From contig JAUMNV010000123.1 of the NCBI GenBank assembly GCA_031295725.1, positions 1 to 57,755 on the forward strand: a stretch of DNA of 57,755 nucleotides. Reading direction: 5' to 3'. This DNA comes from Collinsella sp. Lineage in GTDB: Bacteria > Actinomycetota > Coriobacteriia > Coriobacteriales > Coriobacteriaceae. The notes beneath the pieces were generated by a model. That model was given only the letters and a program-made list of their open reading frames with translations, did no database searches and was not told the origin of the DNA. Below, in pieces: positions 42,710-52,182 of the stretch. A program made the position numbers and the translations under genes. Positions within the stretch are counted from its first letter, which is position 1; each line of letters opens with the position of its first letter.

Positions 42710-43924
42710 TTATGCGCTTACTTCAGCAGCGCTCGCCACCGTTTCGGGCGAATCGGCTCCGTTCCCCGTCGCCTGCCCCTTCGCCGGCACCACGCCAAAG
42801 CAGTAGCTCAGCGCCGCAGACACCGCAAATGCCGTGCCACCGGCAACGCAGCACCACAGTAGGTTCGAAATGCCGCCCGTGGCAAAGCCAATGACCATGA
42901 GGACATTCGTCATGCCGATGGTATAGGCCGTAACGTGGCCCACGGCCGCAACAAGGCCTCCGACGGCGCCGCCAATGGCCATGCACGTCAGGCACCTGCC
43001 ATATTTAAAGCCGCAACCGTACAGCGCCGGCTCGCTTACGCCGCCAAGAACACCCGAGATTGAATAGCCCAGCATGAGCGTCTTCTCGTCCTTATCCGCA
43101 ACGCGGAGCGACGCGCCAAAGGGCATGCCCCAAACGGCAAACGTTGCCATCGTCGCGGCGATCAGGATGCACGAATCCGTTCCCACACTCATAAACTGCG
43201 CATAGGCGAGCGATAGGACAACGTTGCTGACGCCCGCGATCTTAAGGAACTCCCAGCCCGCGGCAAGCCCCATGAGCGTGAGCAACGATACGATGCCACC
43301 GGAATTGCCAAGCATAAACATAAGCTGGCCCAACAGCATGCCCAAATAGCTGCCCGCCGGCGCCGTAATACACAGCGAAACCGGAACCATAACAAGCATG
43401 GTCGCAAACGGAACAAACGAAAACGCCACGGCCTTAGGGATAACGCGCCGAAAGAAACACTCCACTTGCCAAAGCACGGGTACCGAGATGAGAATCGGAA
43501 TAACAGTCGTCGTGTAATCGTTGACCGGCGCGGGAAGCAGGCCATACACGGAAGTCATCGATGCCCCCGTCGTCGATGCGGCATCGACGAGCTTAAGCAG
43601 ATCGGGCGCAATCAATACGCCGCCCAGCATCATGCCCAGCTGCTCCGAGCAACCGAGCTGGCGGGCGGCCGCCCAACCAAGATAAATGGGCAAAAAGTAG
43701 TAACCGGCGTTATAGAGCCAACTGTAGAACAGGCGATAGATTTCGGAATCGGCAGACCATAGGCCCAGCATGCCTTCGCCCATAATGACGGCGACGGTGC
43801 GGAACAACGCCGCGCAGACAATAAACGGCAACGCCGACATCATGCTTTTGGACAGATAGTCCACCACGGCCATGGCGTTTGATGAGACCGTCGTTGTAAA
43901 CGAGGTGTTAGAAACTTGTGACAC
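42710..43924 (-). CDS. PTS system EIIC component, sucrose/beta-glucoside type, stand-alone
   Basis: The 404-residue multi-spanning permease has the EIIC substrate motif GVLGGVSEPALYG and about ten hydrophobic helices. It starts at GTG 43924, five bases after AAAGGG; longer in-frame starts run through a hairpin. No EIIB or EIIA domain is attached or adjacent, so phosphorylation partners must be elsewhere or it acts unconventionally. It lies 40 bases downstream of accDA with an intervening hairpin, so read-through from the fab operon is possible. Confidence 0.88.
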   Translation of the reverse strand: MSQVSNTSFTTTVSSNAMAVVDYLSKSMMSALPFIVCAALFRTVAVIMGEGMLGLWSADSEIYRLFYSWLYNAGYYFLPIYLGWAAARQLGCSEQLGMMLGGVLIAPDLLKLVDAASTTGASMTSVYGLLPAPVNDYTTTVIPILISVPVLWQVECFFRRVIPKAVAFSFVPFATMLVMVPVSLCITAPAGSYLGMLLGQLMFMLGNSGGIVSLLTLMGLAAGWEFLKIAGVSNVVLSLAYAQFMSVGTDSCILIAATMATFAVWGMPFGASLRVADKDEKTLMLGYSISGVLGGVSEPALYGCGFKYGRCLTCMAIGGAVGGLVAAVGHVTAYTIGMTNVLMVIGFATGGISNLLWCCVAGGTAFAVSAALSYCFGVVPAKGQATGNGADSPETVASAAEVSA

Positions 43925-43939
43925 AGGAACCCTTTCCCA

Positions 43940-43970
43940 ATGTGACATGCGGACTGTCCCTTTGTCACAT
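43940..43970. repeat. TGTGACA/TGTCACA hairpin between accDA and EIIC
   Basis: ATGTGACA (43940-43947) and TGTCACAT (43963-43970) pair over a loop with GGACTGTCCC. It overlaps the accDA stop codon and lies upstream of the EIIC start. It belongs to the same style of dispersed GGGAC/GTCCC hairpin as those at 28814, 32158 and 34373. Confidence 0.65.
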
Positions 43971-45689
43971 CGTGCGATACCGACCGATTGCGCGGTACTT
44001 TTCGTAGCGGAGGTTTGTGAGGGTCGCGTCGTCGAGCCGCCCAAGCGTATCGAAGGCATCAAATGCCGAGGACATGACGGCGCCGGCGATCTCCTCATGC
44101 GACAGGCCCCTATCGTCAACAATGCCGTCGATGATACCGAGCGCCAACAGGTCGGGAGCCGTGAGTTTCAGCGCCTCGGCGGCCTCATTCGCGCGCTCGG
44201 TATCCTTCCACAGGATCGACGCACAGGCCTCGGGGCTCACGACCGAATAGGCCGAGCTCGAGAGCATCAGAATGCGGTCGGCCACGGACAGCGCCAGCGC
44301 GCCACCAGAGCCGCCCTCGCCTGTTACCACCGAGACAATCGGCGTCTTAAGGCCGCTCATCTCCATGAGATTCTGGGCGATAGCCTCGCCCTGACCGCGT
44401 TCCTCGGCACCGATGCCGCAAAACGCGCCCGAAGTATCGACCAGGCACAGAACCGGCCGACCAAACTTTTCGGCTTGGCGCATAAGGCGACGCGCTTTAC
44501 GGTAGCCCTCGGGATGCGCCATGCCAAAGTTGCGGCGCATACGCTCTTTGGTCGTGGTGCCGCGCTCGATGGCGATGACCGTTACGGGGCGCCCGTCCTT
44601 CCAGCCAATGCCAGCCACCACAGCGGCGTCGTCGCCAAAGTAACGGTCGCCGTGCAGCTCCACAAATCCGTCCAGGCCTAGCGAGATCATCTCGCCCGCC
44701 GTGGCGCGATCTGCCGAGCGGGTCTGCTTGACAATCTCGAGCGCGGTTTTTGGTGCCGTCGAGCGCTTGAACAAGTGTCCCAGCTTTTTGCCGCGGCGAC
44801 CCGTATGCACGATCTCGTGCGGTGCCCCCAGGCCGGGCGCGTGCCCTTCGTGCAGCGCCAGCAGCTCGCCTACCGTGAGCGCAATCTCGCCACGCGGAAC
44901 AACGGCATCGCAAAAGCCGTGCTCCAGCAAAAACTCGGAGCGCTGGAATCCCTTGGGCAGGCGCTTGTGCATGTTCTGCTCGATCACGCGCGGGCCGGCA
45001 AATGCCGTCAGGGCATCGGGCTCGGCCAGGATAATGTCGCCCTCCATGGCAAAGCTCGCGGTTACGCCTCCGGTCGTGGGGTCGGTGAGCACCGTGATAT
45101 ACAGGCCGCCCGCCTCGCTGTGGCGCCTAACCGCCGCAGAAATCTTGGCCATCTGCATAAGCGAGGTCACGCCCTCTTGCATGCGCGCACCGCCCGAAAC
45201 GGTAAAGCCGACAACTGGCAATCCCAGCTCGGTCGCACGCTCAAATGCGCGACAGATCTTCTCGCCCACCACAGAGCCCATCGAGCCCATCATAAAGTTA
45301 GCGTCCATAAAGAAGAGCGCCGTATCGCAGCCGCAGATTTTGCCCCTGCCGCACACAACGGCATCGCGCTCGCCCGAACGCTCGCTCACGCTCTTGAGCT
45401 TATCGGCATAGCCGGGAAACGAGAGGAAGTCCTCCGACGCCAGATTGGCATCCCATTCCTCAAACGTGCCCTCATCGACCGTCATGCGCATGCGCGCGCG
45501 ACCGCTCACGCGAAAGTGTTTGCCGCAACGGGGGCAGACCTCGAGGTTGTCGTGCAGGCGTGCCTCATCGATCACACGGCGGCACTCCGGGCACTTGATA
45601 AACACGTGGCGCGCGGGAAACTCGGCGCATGACTCGGTTATCGGCCCCTCAAGGACATTGACCGTCTTCGCTTTTCTATTCATCAGCAT
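43965..45689 (-). CDS. accDA: Fused acetyl-CoA carboxylase carboxyltransferase AccD-AccA
   Basis: This 574-residue protein joins the beta and alpha carboxyltransferase subunits. Residues about 1-285 are AccD, with zinc-ribbon pairs CPEC and CPRC and the crotonase-fold block GFTVSGGARMQEGV. Residues about 286-574 are AccA, with RRNFGMAHPEGYRKA and VTGEGGSGGALALSV. It transfers carboxyl from biotin-AccB to acetyl-CoA. The start overlaps accC by 14 bases. Fusion fixes 1:1 stoichiometry. Confidence 0.96.
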   Translation of the reverse strand: MLMNRKAKTVNVLEGPITESCAEFPARHVFIKCPECRRVIDEARLHDNLEVCPRCGKHFRVSGRARMRMTVDEGTFEEWDANLASEDFLSFPGYADKLKSVSERSGERDAVVCGRGKICGCDTALFFMDANFMMGSMGSVVGEKICRAFERATELGLPVVGFTVSGGARMQEGVTSLMQMAKISAAVRRHSEAGGLYITVLTDPTTGGVTASFAMEGDIILAEPDALTAFAGPRVIEQNMHKRLPKGFQRSEFLLEHGFCDAVVPRGEIALTVGELLALHEGHAPGLGAPHEIVHTGRRGKKLGHLFKRSTAPKTALEIVKQTRSADRATAGEMISLGLDGFVELHGDRYFGDDAAVVAGIGWKDGRPVTVIAIERGTTTKERMRRNFGMAHPEGYRKARRLMRQAEKFGRPVLCLVDTSGAFCGIGAEERGQGEAIAQNLMEMSGLKTPIVSVVTGEGGSGGALALSVADRILMLSSSAYSVVSPEACASILWKDTERANEAAEALKLTAPDLLALGIIDGIVDDRGLSHEEIAGAVMSSAFDAFDTLGRLDDATLTNLRYEKYRAIGRYRTM

Positions 45690-47019
45690 AGAGATGCCCC
45701 ATCAGATCGGTGTGATACATGCCCGACAAGAACTCGTCGTTTGCCAGCACGTCGAGCTGAAGCTCGCTGTTTTCGCTCACGCCCTCAATCACGAGCTCGC
45801 CCAGGGCCGAGCGCATCTTGCGAATGGCACCGTCACGCGTGGGCGCACACACGATGAGCTTGCCGAGCATGGAGTCGTAGTACGGCGGAACGTTCGCACC
45901 GGTAAACATGGCGGAATCCCAGCGCACGCGCGGACCACCCGGCACACGTAACGCGGTGATCGTTCCGCATGACGGCAGAAAGTCCGGCGTTTCGGCATTG
46001 ATGCGGCACTCCATGGCGTGGTTGCGGACCGGCATGTCCTCCTGCTCAAAGGGCAAAGGTTGGCCGGCCGCCACGCGCAGCTGCCACTTGACCAAGTCGG
46101 TATCGGTCACAAACTCCGTAACCGGATGCTCCACCTGCAAGCGCGTGTTCATTTCCATAAAGTAGAAATTGCCGTCGTCCGAATACAGGAACTCGATGGT
46201 ACCGGCTCCTTCGTAGCCGACGGCACGAGCCAGGTCGCGCGCGGCTTTGTGCATGCGAGCACGAATGTCATCGTGTCCGTCGAGGCACGGCGCGGGGCTC
46301 TCCTCGATCAGCTTTTGGTTGCGGCGCTGCACCGAGCACTCACGCTCGCCAAGCGAAAACACATGGCCCTGCTTATCGGCCATAATCTGCACCTCGACGT
46401 GGTGCGCCGGCGCGACAAACTTCTCCATGTAGCACTCGCCGTCGCCAAAAACGGCCTCGCCCTCGGCACGCGCCTCGATGAACGCCTTTGCCGCATCTTC
46501 CACGCGCTCGACCTTGCGAATGCCGCGACCGCCGCCACCTGCACGCGCCTTGATGAGCACGGGGCAGCCGATGCGCTCGGCCTCGGCCGTCGCCTCCTCG
46601 GGGCTTTTGAGCAAATCGCAGCCCGGAACGATAGGCACGCCCGCCGCGGCAGCCGTTCGGCGTGCGGCGTCCTTGTCGCCCATGCTGTCGATGACCTCGG
46701 CCGAGGGACCAACAAACGCCAGGCCATACTTGTCGCAGTCGCGCACGAAGCTCGCCTTCTCGGAAAAGAAACCGTAGCCAGGATGGATCGCCTTTGCCCC
46801 CGACTTTACGGCACAGGTGAGCACAGCGTCGTCGTTGAGGTAGCTCTCGGCAAGACGCGGGCCGCCGATGCAATATGCCTCGTCGGCAAGCTGCACGTGC
46901 AGCGCGTCCGCATCGGCCGTGGAGTAGACGGCGACGGTCTTGATGCCCATATCGCGGCACGCGCGGATAACACGGACCGCGACTTCGCCGCGGTTGGCGA
47001 TGAGCACTTTGTCGAACAT
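45676..47019 (-). CDS. accC: Biotin carboxylase subunit of acetyl-CoA carboxylase
   Basis: The 447-residue ATP-grasp enzyme begins MFDKVLIANRGEVAVRVIRA at the ATG at 47019 behind AAGGAAGG; the open frame upstream is not used. KARAGGGGRGIRKV is the nucleotide loop, HHVEVQIM and EMNTRLQVEHPVTE complete the active site. It carboxylates biotin on AccB. Confidence 0.97.
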   Translation of the reverse strand: MFDKVLIANRGEVAVRVIRACRDMGIKTVAVYSTADADALHVQLADEAYCIGGPRLAESYLNDDAVLTCAVKSGAKAIHPGYGFFSEKASFVRDCDKYGLAFVGPSAEVIDSMGDKDAARRTAAAAGVPIVPGCDLLKSPEEATAEAERIGCPVLIKARAGGGGRGIRKVERVEDAAKAFIEARAEGEAVFGDGECYMEKFVAPAHHVEVQIMADKQGHVFSLGERECSVQRRNQKLIEESPAPCLDGHDDIRARMHKAARDLARAVGYEGAGTIEFLYSDDGNFYFMEMNTRLQVEHPVTEFVTDTDLVKWQLRVAAGQPLPFEQEDMPVRNHAMECRINAETPDFLPSCGTITALRVPGGPRVRWDSAMFTGANVPPYYDSMLGKLIVCAPTRDGAIRKMRSALGELVIEGVSENSELQLDVLANDEFLSGMYHTDLMGHLYADE

Positions 47020-47029
47020 GAAGCCTTCC

Positions 47030-47452
47030 TTAACTTTCGTGCATGAGTGCAAAAGACATATCGGCGCGGCAGCAAACCTCACCGTTAACGCTCGCAGTGC
47101 CCGTCGCAAAGCGGAACGGCCCGCGCGCACGCGTGATGGAGCACACCAGATCCACCGTGTCGCCCGGGCGCACCGGACGCTTAAAGCGCACCTTGTCCAG
47201 ACTCGTGTAGAACGGCGTCGCGCCGCGCGCCTCCTCATCGCCCATCAGCAGCACGCAGCAGTTCTGGGCGAGCATCTCGCACTGAATCACGCCGGGGACC
47301 ACCGGGTTTCCCGGAAAATGCCCCTGCAAAAAATACTCGTCGCCCGTAATCGTGATCTTGCCGTGGGCCTCGTCGCCCACCAGCTCGGCTTCGTCAAGCA
47401 AAAGCATCGGCTCGCGATGCGGCAACAGCTTCTTGAGCTCTTCTTTGTTCAT
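47030..47452 (-). CDS. fabZ: 3-hydroxyacyl-ACP dehydratase FabZ
   Basis: The 140-residue hot-dog enzyme shows LLPHREPMLLLDE and the active-site HFPGNPVVPGV. The ATG at 47452 follows AGGTGA; an earlier GTG directly abuts the accB stop and is less likely. It dehydrates 3-hydroxyacyl-ACP in elongation. Confidence 0.95.
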   Translation of the reverse strand: MNKEELKKLLPHREPMLLLDEAELVGDEAHGKITITGDEYFLQGHFPGNPVVPGVIQCEMLAQNCCVLLMGDEEARGATPFYTSLDKVRFKRPVRPGDTVDLVCSITRARGPFRFATGTASVNGEVCCRADMSFALMHES

Positions 47453-47461
47453 GGATATCAC

Positions 47462-47938
47462 CTATCCGATCCTCATGAGGCAGCTGCCAAACTCCACGAG
47501 GTCGCCGTCGGCCACGCAGATCTCGAGCACCTCGCCATCCGCCTCTGCCGTCACCTCGTTGAGAACCTTCATGGCCTCGATGATGCAGAGGGTCTCGCCG
47601 GCCTTGACCTTGGAGCCCACGTGCACAAACGGTTCGTCGCCCGGCGCCGGGGCAGCATAGAAAACGCCGACCATGGGAGCGGTCACCTCGGTGCCCTTGG
47701 GCTCCGGTGCGGCGGCAGGTGTCTGCGCGGCGGGTTCCGGTGCGGTGGCAGGCATGGCGACAGGAGCCACCGCCGGAGCAGTCACGGCACCCGGCATAGG
47801 CATGGGCACGGCGACCGGCTGCGTGGCGCTCGCGCGCTCGAGTTCGACCGCGGTGCCATCGGGCTCCTCAACGCGTACGCGCGTGAGGCCGCGGTCCTCC
47901 ATAACATCGGCTATCTCGGCAAGTCTTTTGGAATCCAT
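47462..47938 (-). CDS. accB: Biotin carboxyl carrier protein AccB
   Basis: The 158-residue carrier has an N-terminal domain, an Ala/Pro-rich linker (about residues 37-85) and a biotinyl domain with CIIEAMKVLNEV; the lysine is biotinylated, presumably by BirA at 53319. Three bases separate it from fabF. Confidence 0.96.
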   Translation of the reverse strand: MDSKRLAEIADVMEDRGLTRVRVEEPDGTAVELERASATQPVAVPMPMPGAVTAPAVAPVAMPATAPEPAAQTPAAAPEPKGTEVTAPMVGVFYAAPAPGDEPFVHVGSKVKAGETLCIIEAMKVLNEVTAEADGEVLEICVADGDLVEFGSCLMRIG

Positions 47939-47941
47939 GCT

Positions 47942-49189
47942 CTAGCTCCTCGTATATCTACGCAGCGCGATGGCGGCGTTGTGCCCGCCAAAGCCCAGGT
48001 TGGTCGAAAGCGCCCAGGTAAGATCGGCGCGAACCGCGCGATTGGGCGTGTAATCAAGATCGCAGGCGGGATCGGGTGTGTGGTAGTTAATGGTCGGGGG
48101 CACCACGCCCTGCTCGAGCGCCATGGCACAGGCCATGACCTCGATGGCGCCCGTAGCACCGATCATGTGGCCGGTCATCGACTTGGTCGATGAGACATGC
48201 GCGGCGCGCGCCGCGTCCTCGCCGAGCGCGCGCTTAATGCCCGCCGTCTCGGACGAATCGTTGAGCTTGGTCGAGGTGCCGTGGGCATTGATGTAGAGAC
48301 CCTCGGAAGGCTTGACGTCACCCTCGGCAACCGCCAGCGATATCGCGCGGGCAATGCCGGCAGCCTCGGGATCGGGGCTCGTGATGTGATAGGCATCATC
48401 GGTGTTGCCGTAACCCACGACCTCGGCATAAATATGCGCACCGCGCGCCAGCGCGTGTTCCATGCTCTCCAACACGAGCACGCAGGCGCCCTCGCCCATC
48501 ACAAAGCCGTCGCGGTCTGCATCGAACGGACGGCATGCCGTCGCAGGATCGGGGTTGGTGGTCAATGCGCGGCAGGACGTAAAGCCCGCAACAGCATCGG
48601 GGATAATTGCGGCCTCGGCACCGCCGGCGAGAATCGCATCGGCATAGCCGTGCTTGATAGCACGGAACGCCTCGCCCACCGCATGGGCCGAGGTCGCACA
48701 CGCAGTCACCACGGGCAGGGTCGGGCCTTTTGCCTTGTGGCGGATTGCGATATTGCCTGAAGCCATATTGGGAATCATCATCGCAATCATATAGGGCGAT
48801 GCGCGGCGAGGTCCCCGATCGGCGATCGTGTGGACGTTGTCGACGAGTGTCTGCATGCCGCCCACGCCCGAACCCACGTAGACGCCCAGGCGCTCGCGAT
48901 CGATGGCGCCCTCGACATCAAAGCCCGCATCGTGCATGGCCTCGTCCGACGCTGCCAGGGCAAACTGAACGCAGGGGTCCAGGTGCTTGGCGTCACGCTT
49001 GCCAAAGTACTCGTTGCCGTCAAAACCCTTGACCTCGGCCGCCACCTTAACGGCAAACGCATCGGTATCGAAGTGCGTGATCGGGCCGATGCCGCACGTG
49101 CCGGCGCACATGGCCGCCCAGGTAGCAAGCGCCGTGTTACCGAGCGGCGATACGGCACCGATACCGGTGATTGCAACTCTCTGTTCCAT
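47942..49189 (-). CDS. fabF: 3-oxoacyl-ACP synthase II FabF
   Basis: This protein of about 415 residues begins MEQRVAITGIGAVSPLG. Catalytic Cys is in VTACATSAHA, His in YINAHGTSTKLND, and His in NLGFGGHNA. GAGGAG is six bases from the chosen ATG at 49189; an adjacent ATG at 49192 is also possible. It condenses malonyl-ACP with acyl-ACP. Confidence 0.97.
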   Translation of the reverse strand: MEQRVAITGIGAVSPLGNTALATWAAMCAGTCGIGPITHFDTDAFAVKVAAEVKGFDGNEYFGKRDAKHLDPCVQFALAASDEAMHDAGFDVEGAIDRERLGVYVGSGVGGMQTLVDNVHTIADRGPRRASPYMIAMMIPNMASGNIAIRHKAKGPTLPVVTACATSAHAVGEAFRAIKHGYADAILAGGAEAAIIPDAVAGFTSCRALTTNPDPATACRPFDADRDGFVMGEGACVLVLESMEHALARGAHIYAEVVGYGNTDDAYHITSPDPEAAGIARAISLAVAEGDVKPSEGLYINAHGTSTKLNDSSETAGIKRALGEDAARAAHVSSTKSMTGHMIGATGAIEVMACAMALEQGVVPPTINYHTPDPACDLDYTPNRAVRADLTWALSTNLGFGGHNAAIALRRYTRS

Positions 49190-49228
49190 CATGGTCTCCT
49201 CATTCAAGCCGTTGTTCGGCCCTGGTTT

Positions 49229-50002
49229 CTACATCGCCATTCCGCCGTCGACGCGTATGACTTCGCCCGTAATGTAAGCGGCGGCATCACTCGCCAAAAA
49301 GCGCACCACGCCGGCCACCTCTTCGGGCTGCGCCATACGCTTAAGGGGAATCTGCTCCTCGGTTACCGTACGCACCTTCTCCGAGAGCTTTGCCGTCATA
49401 TCGGTCTCGACAAACCCGGGGGCGACCGCGTTCACTCGTACGCCGCGGGGCGCAAGCTCGCGCGCCACCGCCTTGGTCAGACCGATCACGCCCGCCTTGG
49501 AGGCGGCGTAGTTGGCCTGCCCGGCATTGCCCATCAGGCCCACAACCGAGCTCATGTTGATGATGCAACCGCCGCGCTGGCGCATAAAGGTCTTGGTGAG
49601 CGCGCGCGTCGTGTTAAACGTTCCTTTAAGATTGACATCGAGCACGCGATCGAAGGCGTCATCGCCCATGCGCATGAGCAGGCCATCGCGGGTGATGCCA
49701 GCGTTGTTGACGAGCGCCCAAATGGAGCCAAAGTCGTTGAGGACCGCTTCCACGCACGCGTTGACGGCAGCGGGGTCGGCCACGTCACATTGATATGAGC
49801 GCGCCGTGGCGCCAGCCGCCTCACAGGCTTCGCACGTCTCGCGCGCCGCATCTGCGCTACCGGCATAGACGACGGCGATATCGTAGCCGTCCTCCGCCAG
49901 GCCCACGGCACAAGCGCGACCGATGCCGCGCGAGCCGCCCGTGACAAGCGCCACGCGACGTGAGTCGTTGCGCTCGAGCGCGCCGTTGTTCAAGTTGCCC
50001 AT
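49229..50002 (-). CDS. fabG: 3-oxoacyl-ACP reductase FabG
   Basis: The 257-residue short-chain dehydrogenase has VTGGSRGIGRACA for NADPH binding, NNAGITRD, and the catalytic Ser-Tyr-Lys in NMSSVVG and NYAASKAG. It catalyses the first reduction in each elongation round. Confidence 0.96.
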   Translation of the reverse strand: MGNLNNGALERNDSRRVALVTGGSRGIGRACAVGLAEDGYDIAVVYAGSADAARETCEACEAAGATARSYQCDVADPAAVNACVEAVLNDFGSIWALVNNAGITRDGLLMRMGDDAFDRVLDVNLKGTFNTTRALTKTFMRQRGGCIINMSSVVGLMGNAGQANYAASKAGVIGLTKAVARELAPRGVRVNAVAPGFVETDMTAKLSEKVRTVTEEQIPLKRMAQPEEVAGVVRFLASDAAAYITGEVIRVDGGMAM

Positions 50003-50032
50003 GTCATTCCTTTCGGGTTACAGCCCTGTGGA

Positions 50033-50959
50033 CTATGCGAGCTCGTCGGCAATAGCTGCGACCTGCTCGGCCGTTTCGCACGAATACACGCGAACGTCGC
50101 TCAGCGTACGCTTGACCAGGCCCGACAGCGTTTTGCCGGGGCCGACCTCAATAAACGTGTCGATGCCTTGATCCTGCAGAGCATGCAGCGTGTCGACCCA
50201 GCGCACGGCATGACTCACCTGGTTGGTCAGCACCTCCGATGCCGCCTGCGGGTCGGCCGGATAGGGCGCCGCCGTCATATTTGCCATAACAGGAATGAGC
50301 AACGGGGACGGCGCGTGACCGGCATCGATATATGCAGCTAGGCCACAGGTCGCCTCGGCCATATAGGGGCTATGGAATGCACCCGACACCGCGACCTTCA
50401 TGGCCCGGCCGCCAGCCTCTTTTACCAGGACGTCGAGGGTCTGCAACGCATCGGGCGCTCCGGCCACAACCGTCTGCTGGGGGCTGTTGTAGTTGACCGG
50501 CCAGCAGTCCTCGCCGGCCTGTTTTGCCAGGCCCTCAACTTGCGCCGCATCGAGCTTGATGACGGCGCGCATGCCGCCCGGATGGCGCTCGGCAGCCGTG
50601 GCCATCAGCGCCGCGCGCTCGCACACGAGCTCAAAGCCCGCTCGCGTATCGAATGCCCCCGCAAAGGTGAGCGCGGCGACCTCGCCCAGCGAGAATCCCG
50701 CACAGGCGGCAGGCACCACGCCGCGCTCGCGCAGGGCGGTAGCCGCTGCCAGGTCGTGAACGAACACGCACGGCTGCGTGTTCTCGGTCTGCGAGAGCTC
50801 CTCCTTGGAGGCGCTCCGGCACTGCTCGCTGGTCCCCGGGCGCACCTCGTCAGCAATGGCGAACACCTCGGCGGCCGCCGGTGATGCCTCGATGAGGTCG
50901 ACGCCCATCGCGGGGTGCTGGGCGCCCTGGCCGGCAAACAAAAACGCTACGCTACCCAT
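50033..50959 (-). CDS. fabD: Malonyl-CoA:ACP transacylase FabD
   Basis: The 308-residue enzyme begins MGSVAFLFAGQGAQ at the ATG at 50959, overlapping fabK by 13 bases. The nucleophile serine is in AGFSLGEVAAL, with FHSPYM as the histidine block. It loads malonyl onto ACP. Confidence 0.96.
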   Translation of the reverse strand: MGSVAFLFAGQGAQHPAMGVDLIEASPAAAEVFAIADEVRPGTSEQCRSASKEELSQTENTQPCVFVHDLAAATALRERGVVPAACAGFSLGEVAALTFAGAFDTRAGFELVCERAALMATAAERHPGGMRAVIKLDAAQVEGLAKQAGEDCWPVNYNSPQQTVVAGAPDALQTLDVLVKEAGGRAMKVAVSGAFHSPYMAEATCGLAAYIDAGHAPSPLLIPVMANMTAAPYPADPQAASEVLTNQVSHAVRWVDTLHALQDQGIDTFIEVGPGKTLSGLVKRTLSDVRVYSCETAEQVAAIADELA

Positions 50960-51891
50960 GCGCACGCACCCTTCAGGACGCGCTCGGCACCCTCGACCAG
51001 ATCGTCGACGATTTCGCGTGCGCTCTGGCGTTCGTTGACCATGCCAGCAATCTGTCCGCACAAATACGAACCCTCTTCGTAATTACCGTCCTTTGCGGCT
51101 TTACGAAGCGCGCCCGTGCCCATGGCCCCGAGCTCCTCGGGGCTTGCGCCCGCCGCCTCGTTCTTGGCATACGCGTTGGTGAAGGGGCTCTTGAGGGCGC
51201 GAACCGGATGTCCCGTCGAACGGCCAGTCGCGCGCGTCGAGGTGTCTCCCGCCTTGAGCACCAGCTCTTTGTATTGCTCGGAGACGGTACACTCATCGGC
51301 AACGAGAAAACGCGTGCCCACTTGGACGCCAGCGGCGCCAAGCATAAAGGCGGCCGCCACCCCGCGGCCATCCGCGATACCGCCGGCTGCCACAACGGGG
51401 ATATCGACCGCGTCGACAACCTGCGGAACGAGCGCCATCGTCGACGTCTCGCCAATATGTCCACCCGATTCGGTGCCTTCGGCAACCACGGCGGTGGCCC
51501 CGCGACGCGCCACGAGACGCGCCAGCGCCACCGAGGCAACAACCGGGATGACCTTGATGCCCGCGTCGTTCCAAGCCTTCATGTACTTGGTGGGATTGCC
51601 GGCACCCGTCACGACGACCGGCACTTGCTCGTCGATCACAACCTGTGCGACCTCGTCGGCAAACGGGCTCATAAGCATGACGTTCACGCCAAAAGGCTTA
51701 TCCGTCTTGGTGCGCAGCTCGTGAATCTGATCGCGCAGCCAGTTGGCGTCGGCATTCATGGCCGCGATGATTCCCAACCCGCCGGCCTCGGACACGGCCG
51801 AGGCAAGCGAAGCATCGGCAATCCAGGCCATGCCGCCCTGGAACACGGGCTTTTCGATGCCGAGCAGCTCGCAGAGAGGAGTCTTGAGCAT
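50947..51891 (-). CDS. fabK: Enoyl-ACP reductase II FabK (FMN)
   Basis: The 314-residue nitronate-monooxygenase-fold flavoprotein begins MLKTPLCELLGIEKPVFQGG. AEGTESGGHIGETSTMALVP carries the catalytic histidine, and AAGGIADGRGVAAAF the FMN phosphate site. FabK is the triclosan-resistant alternative to FabI and suits anaerobic Gram-positives. It starts two bases after acpP. Confidence 0.95.
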   Translation of the reverse strand: MLKTPLCELLGIEKPVFQGGMAWIADASLASAVSEAGGLGIIAAMNADANWLRDQIHELRTKTDKPFGVNVMLMSPFADEVAQVVIDEQVPVVVTGAGNPTKYMKAWNDAGIKVIPVVASVALARLVARRGATAVVAEGTESGGHIGETSTMALVPQVVDAVDIPVVAAGGIADGRGVAAAFMLGAAGVQVGTRFLVADECTVSEQYKELVLKAGDTSTRATGRSTGHPVRALKSPFTNAYAKNEAAGASPEELGAMGTGALRKAAKDGNYEEGSYLCGQIAGMVNERQSAREIVDDLVEGAERVLKGACAWVA

Positions 51892-51893
51892 CT

Positions 51894-52130
51894 CTACTTC
51901 TCCAATGCCGCCTCGACCGTATCGGCGAACTCGCCAACCGTCTTGGGGTTCTCCTCGGTATCGAGCTCAATGCCAAACTCGTCCTCGACGGCGACGAGGA
52001 TCTCGACGGTGCCCAGGCTGTCGAGGGCAATCTCCTCGAGCGTGGACTCGGGCTTCATCTCGACGTCGTCAAGGCCAGCGGTCTCGCGGATAACGTCGCA
52101 AACGCGCTCGAAGGTCTTCTGATCTGCCAT
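51894..52130 (-). CDS. acpP: Acyl carrier protein
   Basis: The 78-residue acidic helical protein has ALDSLGTVEILVAVED; the DSLG serine takes the phosphopantetheine arm. AAGGAG precedes the ATG. Confidence 0.97.
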   Translation of the reverse strand: MADQKTFERVCDVIRETAGLDDVEMKPESTLEEIALDSLGTVEILVAVEDEFGIELDTEENPKTVGEFADTVEAALEK

Positions 52131-52182
52131 GGTAGTTCTCCTTTGTTTGTGCCCTATGGGCGTTTTTATTTCCTATGTGCGA

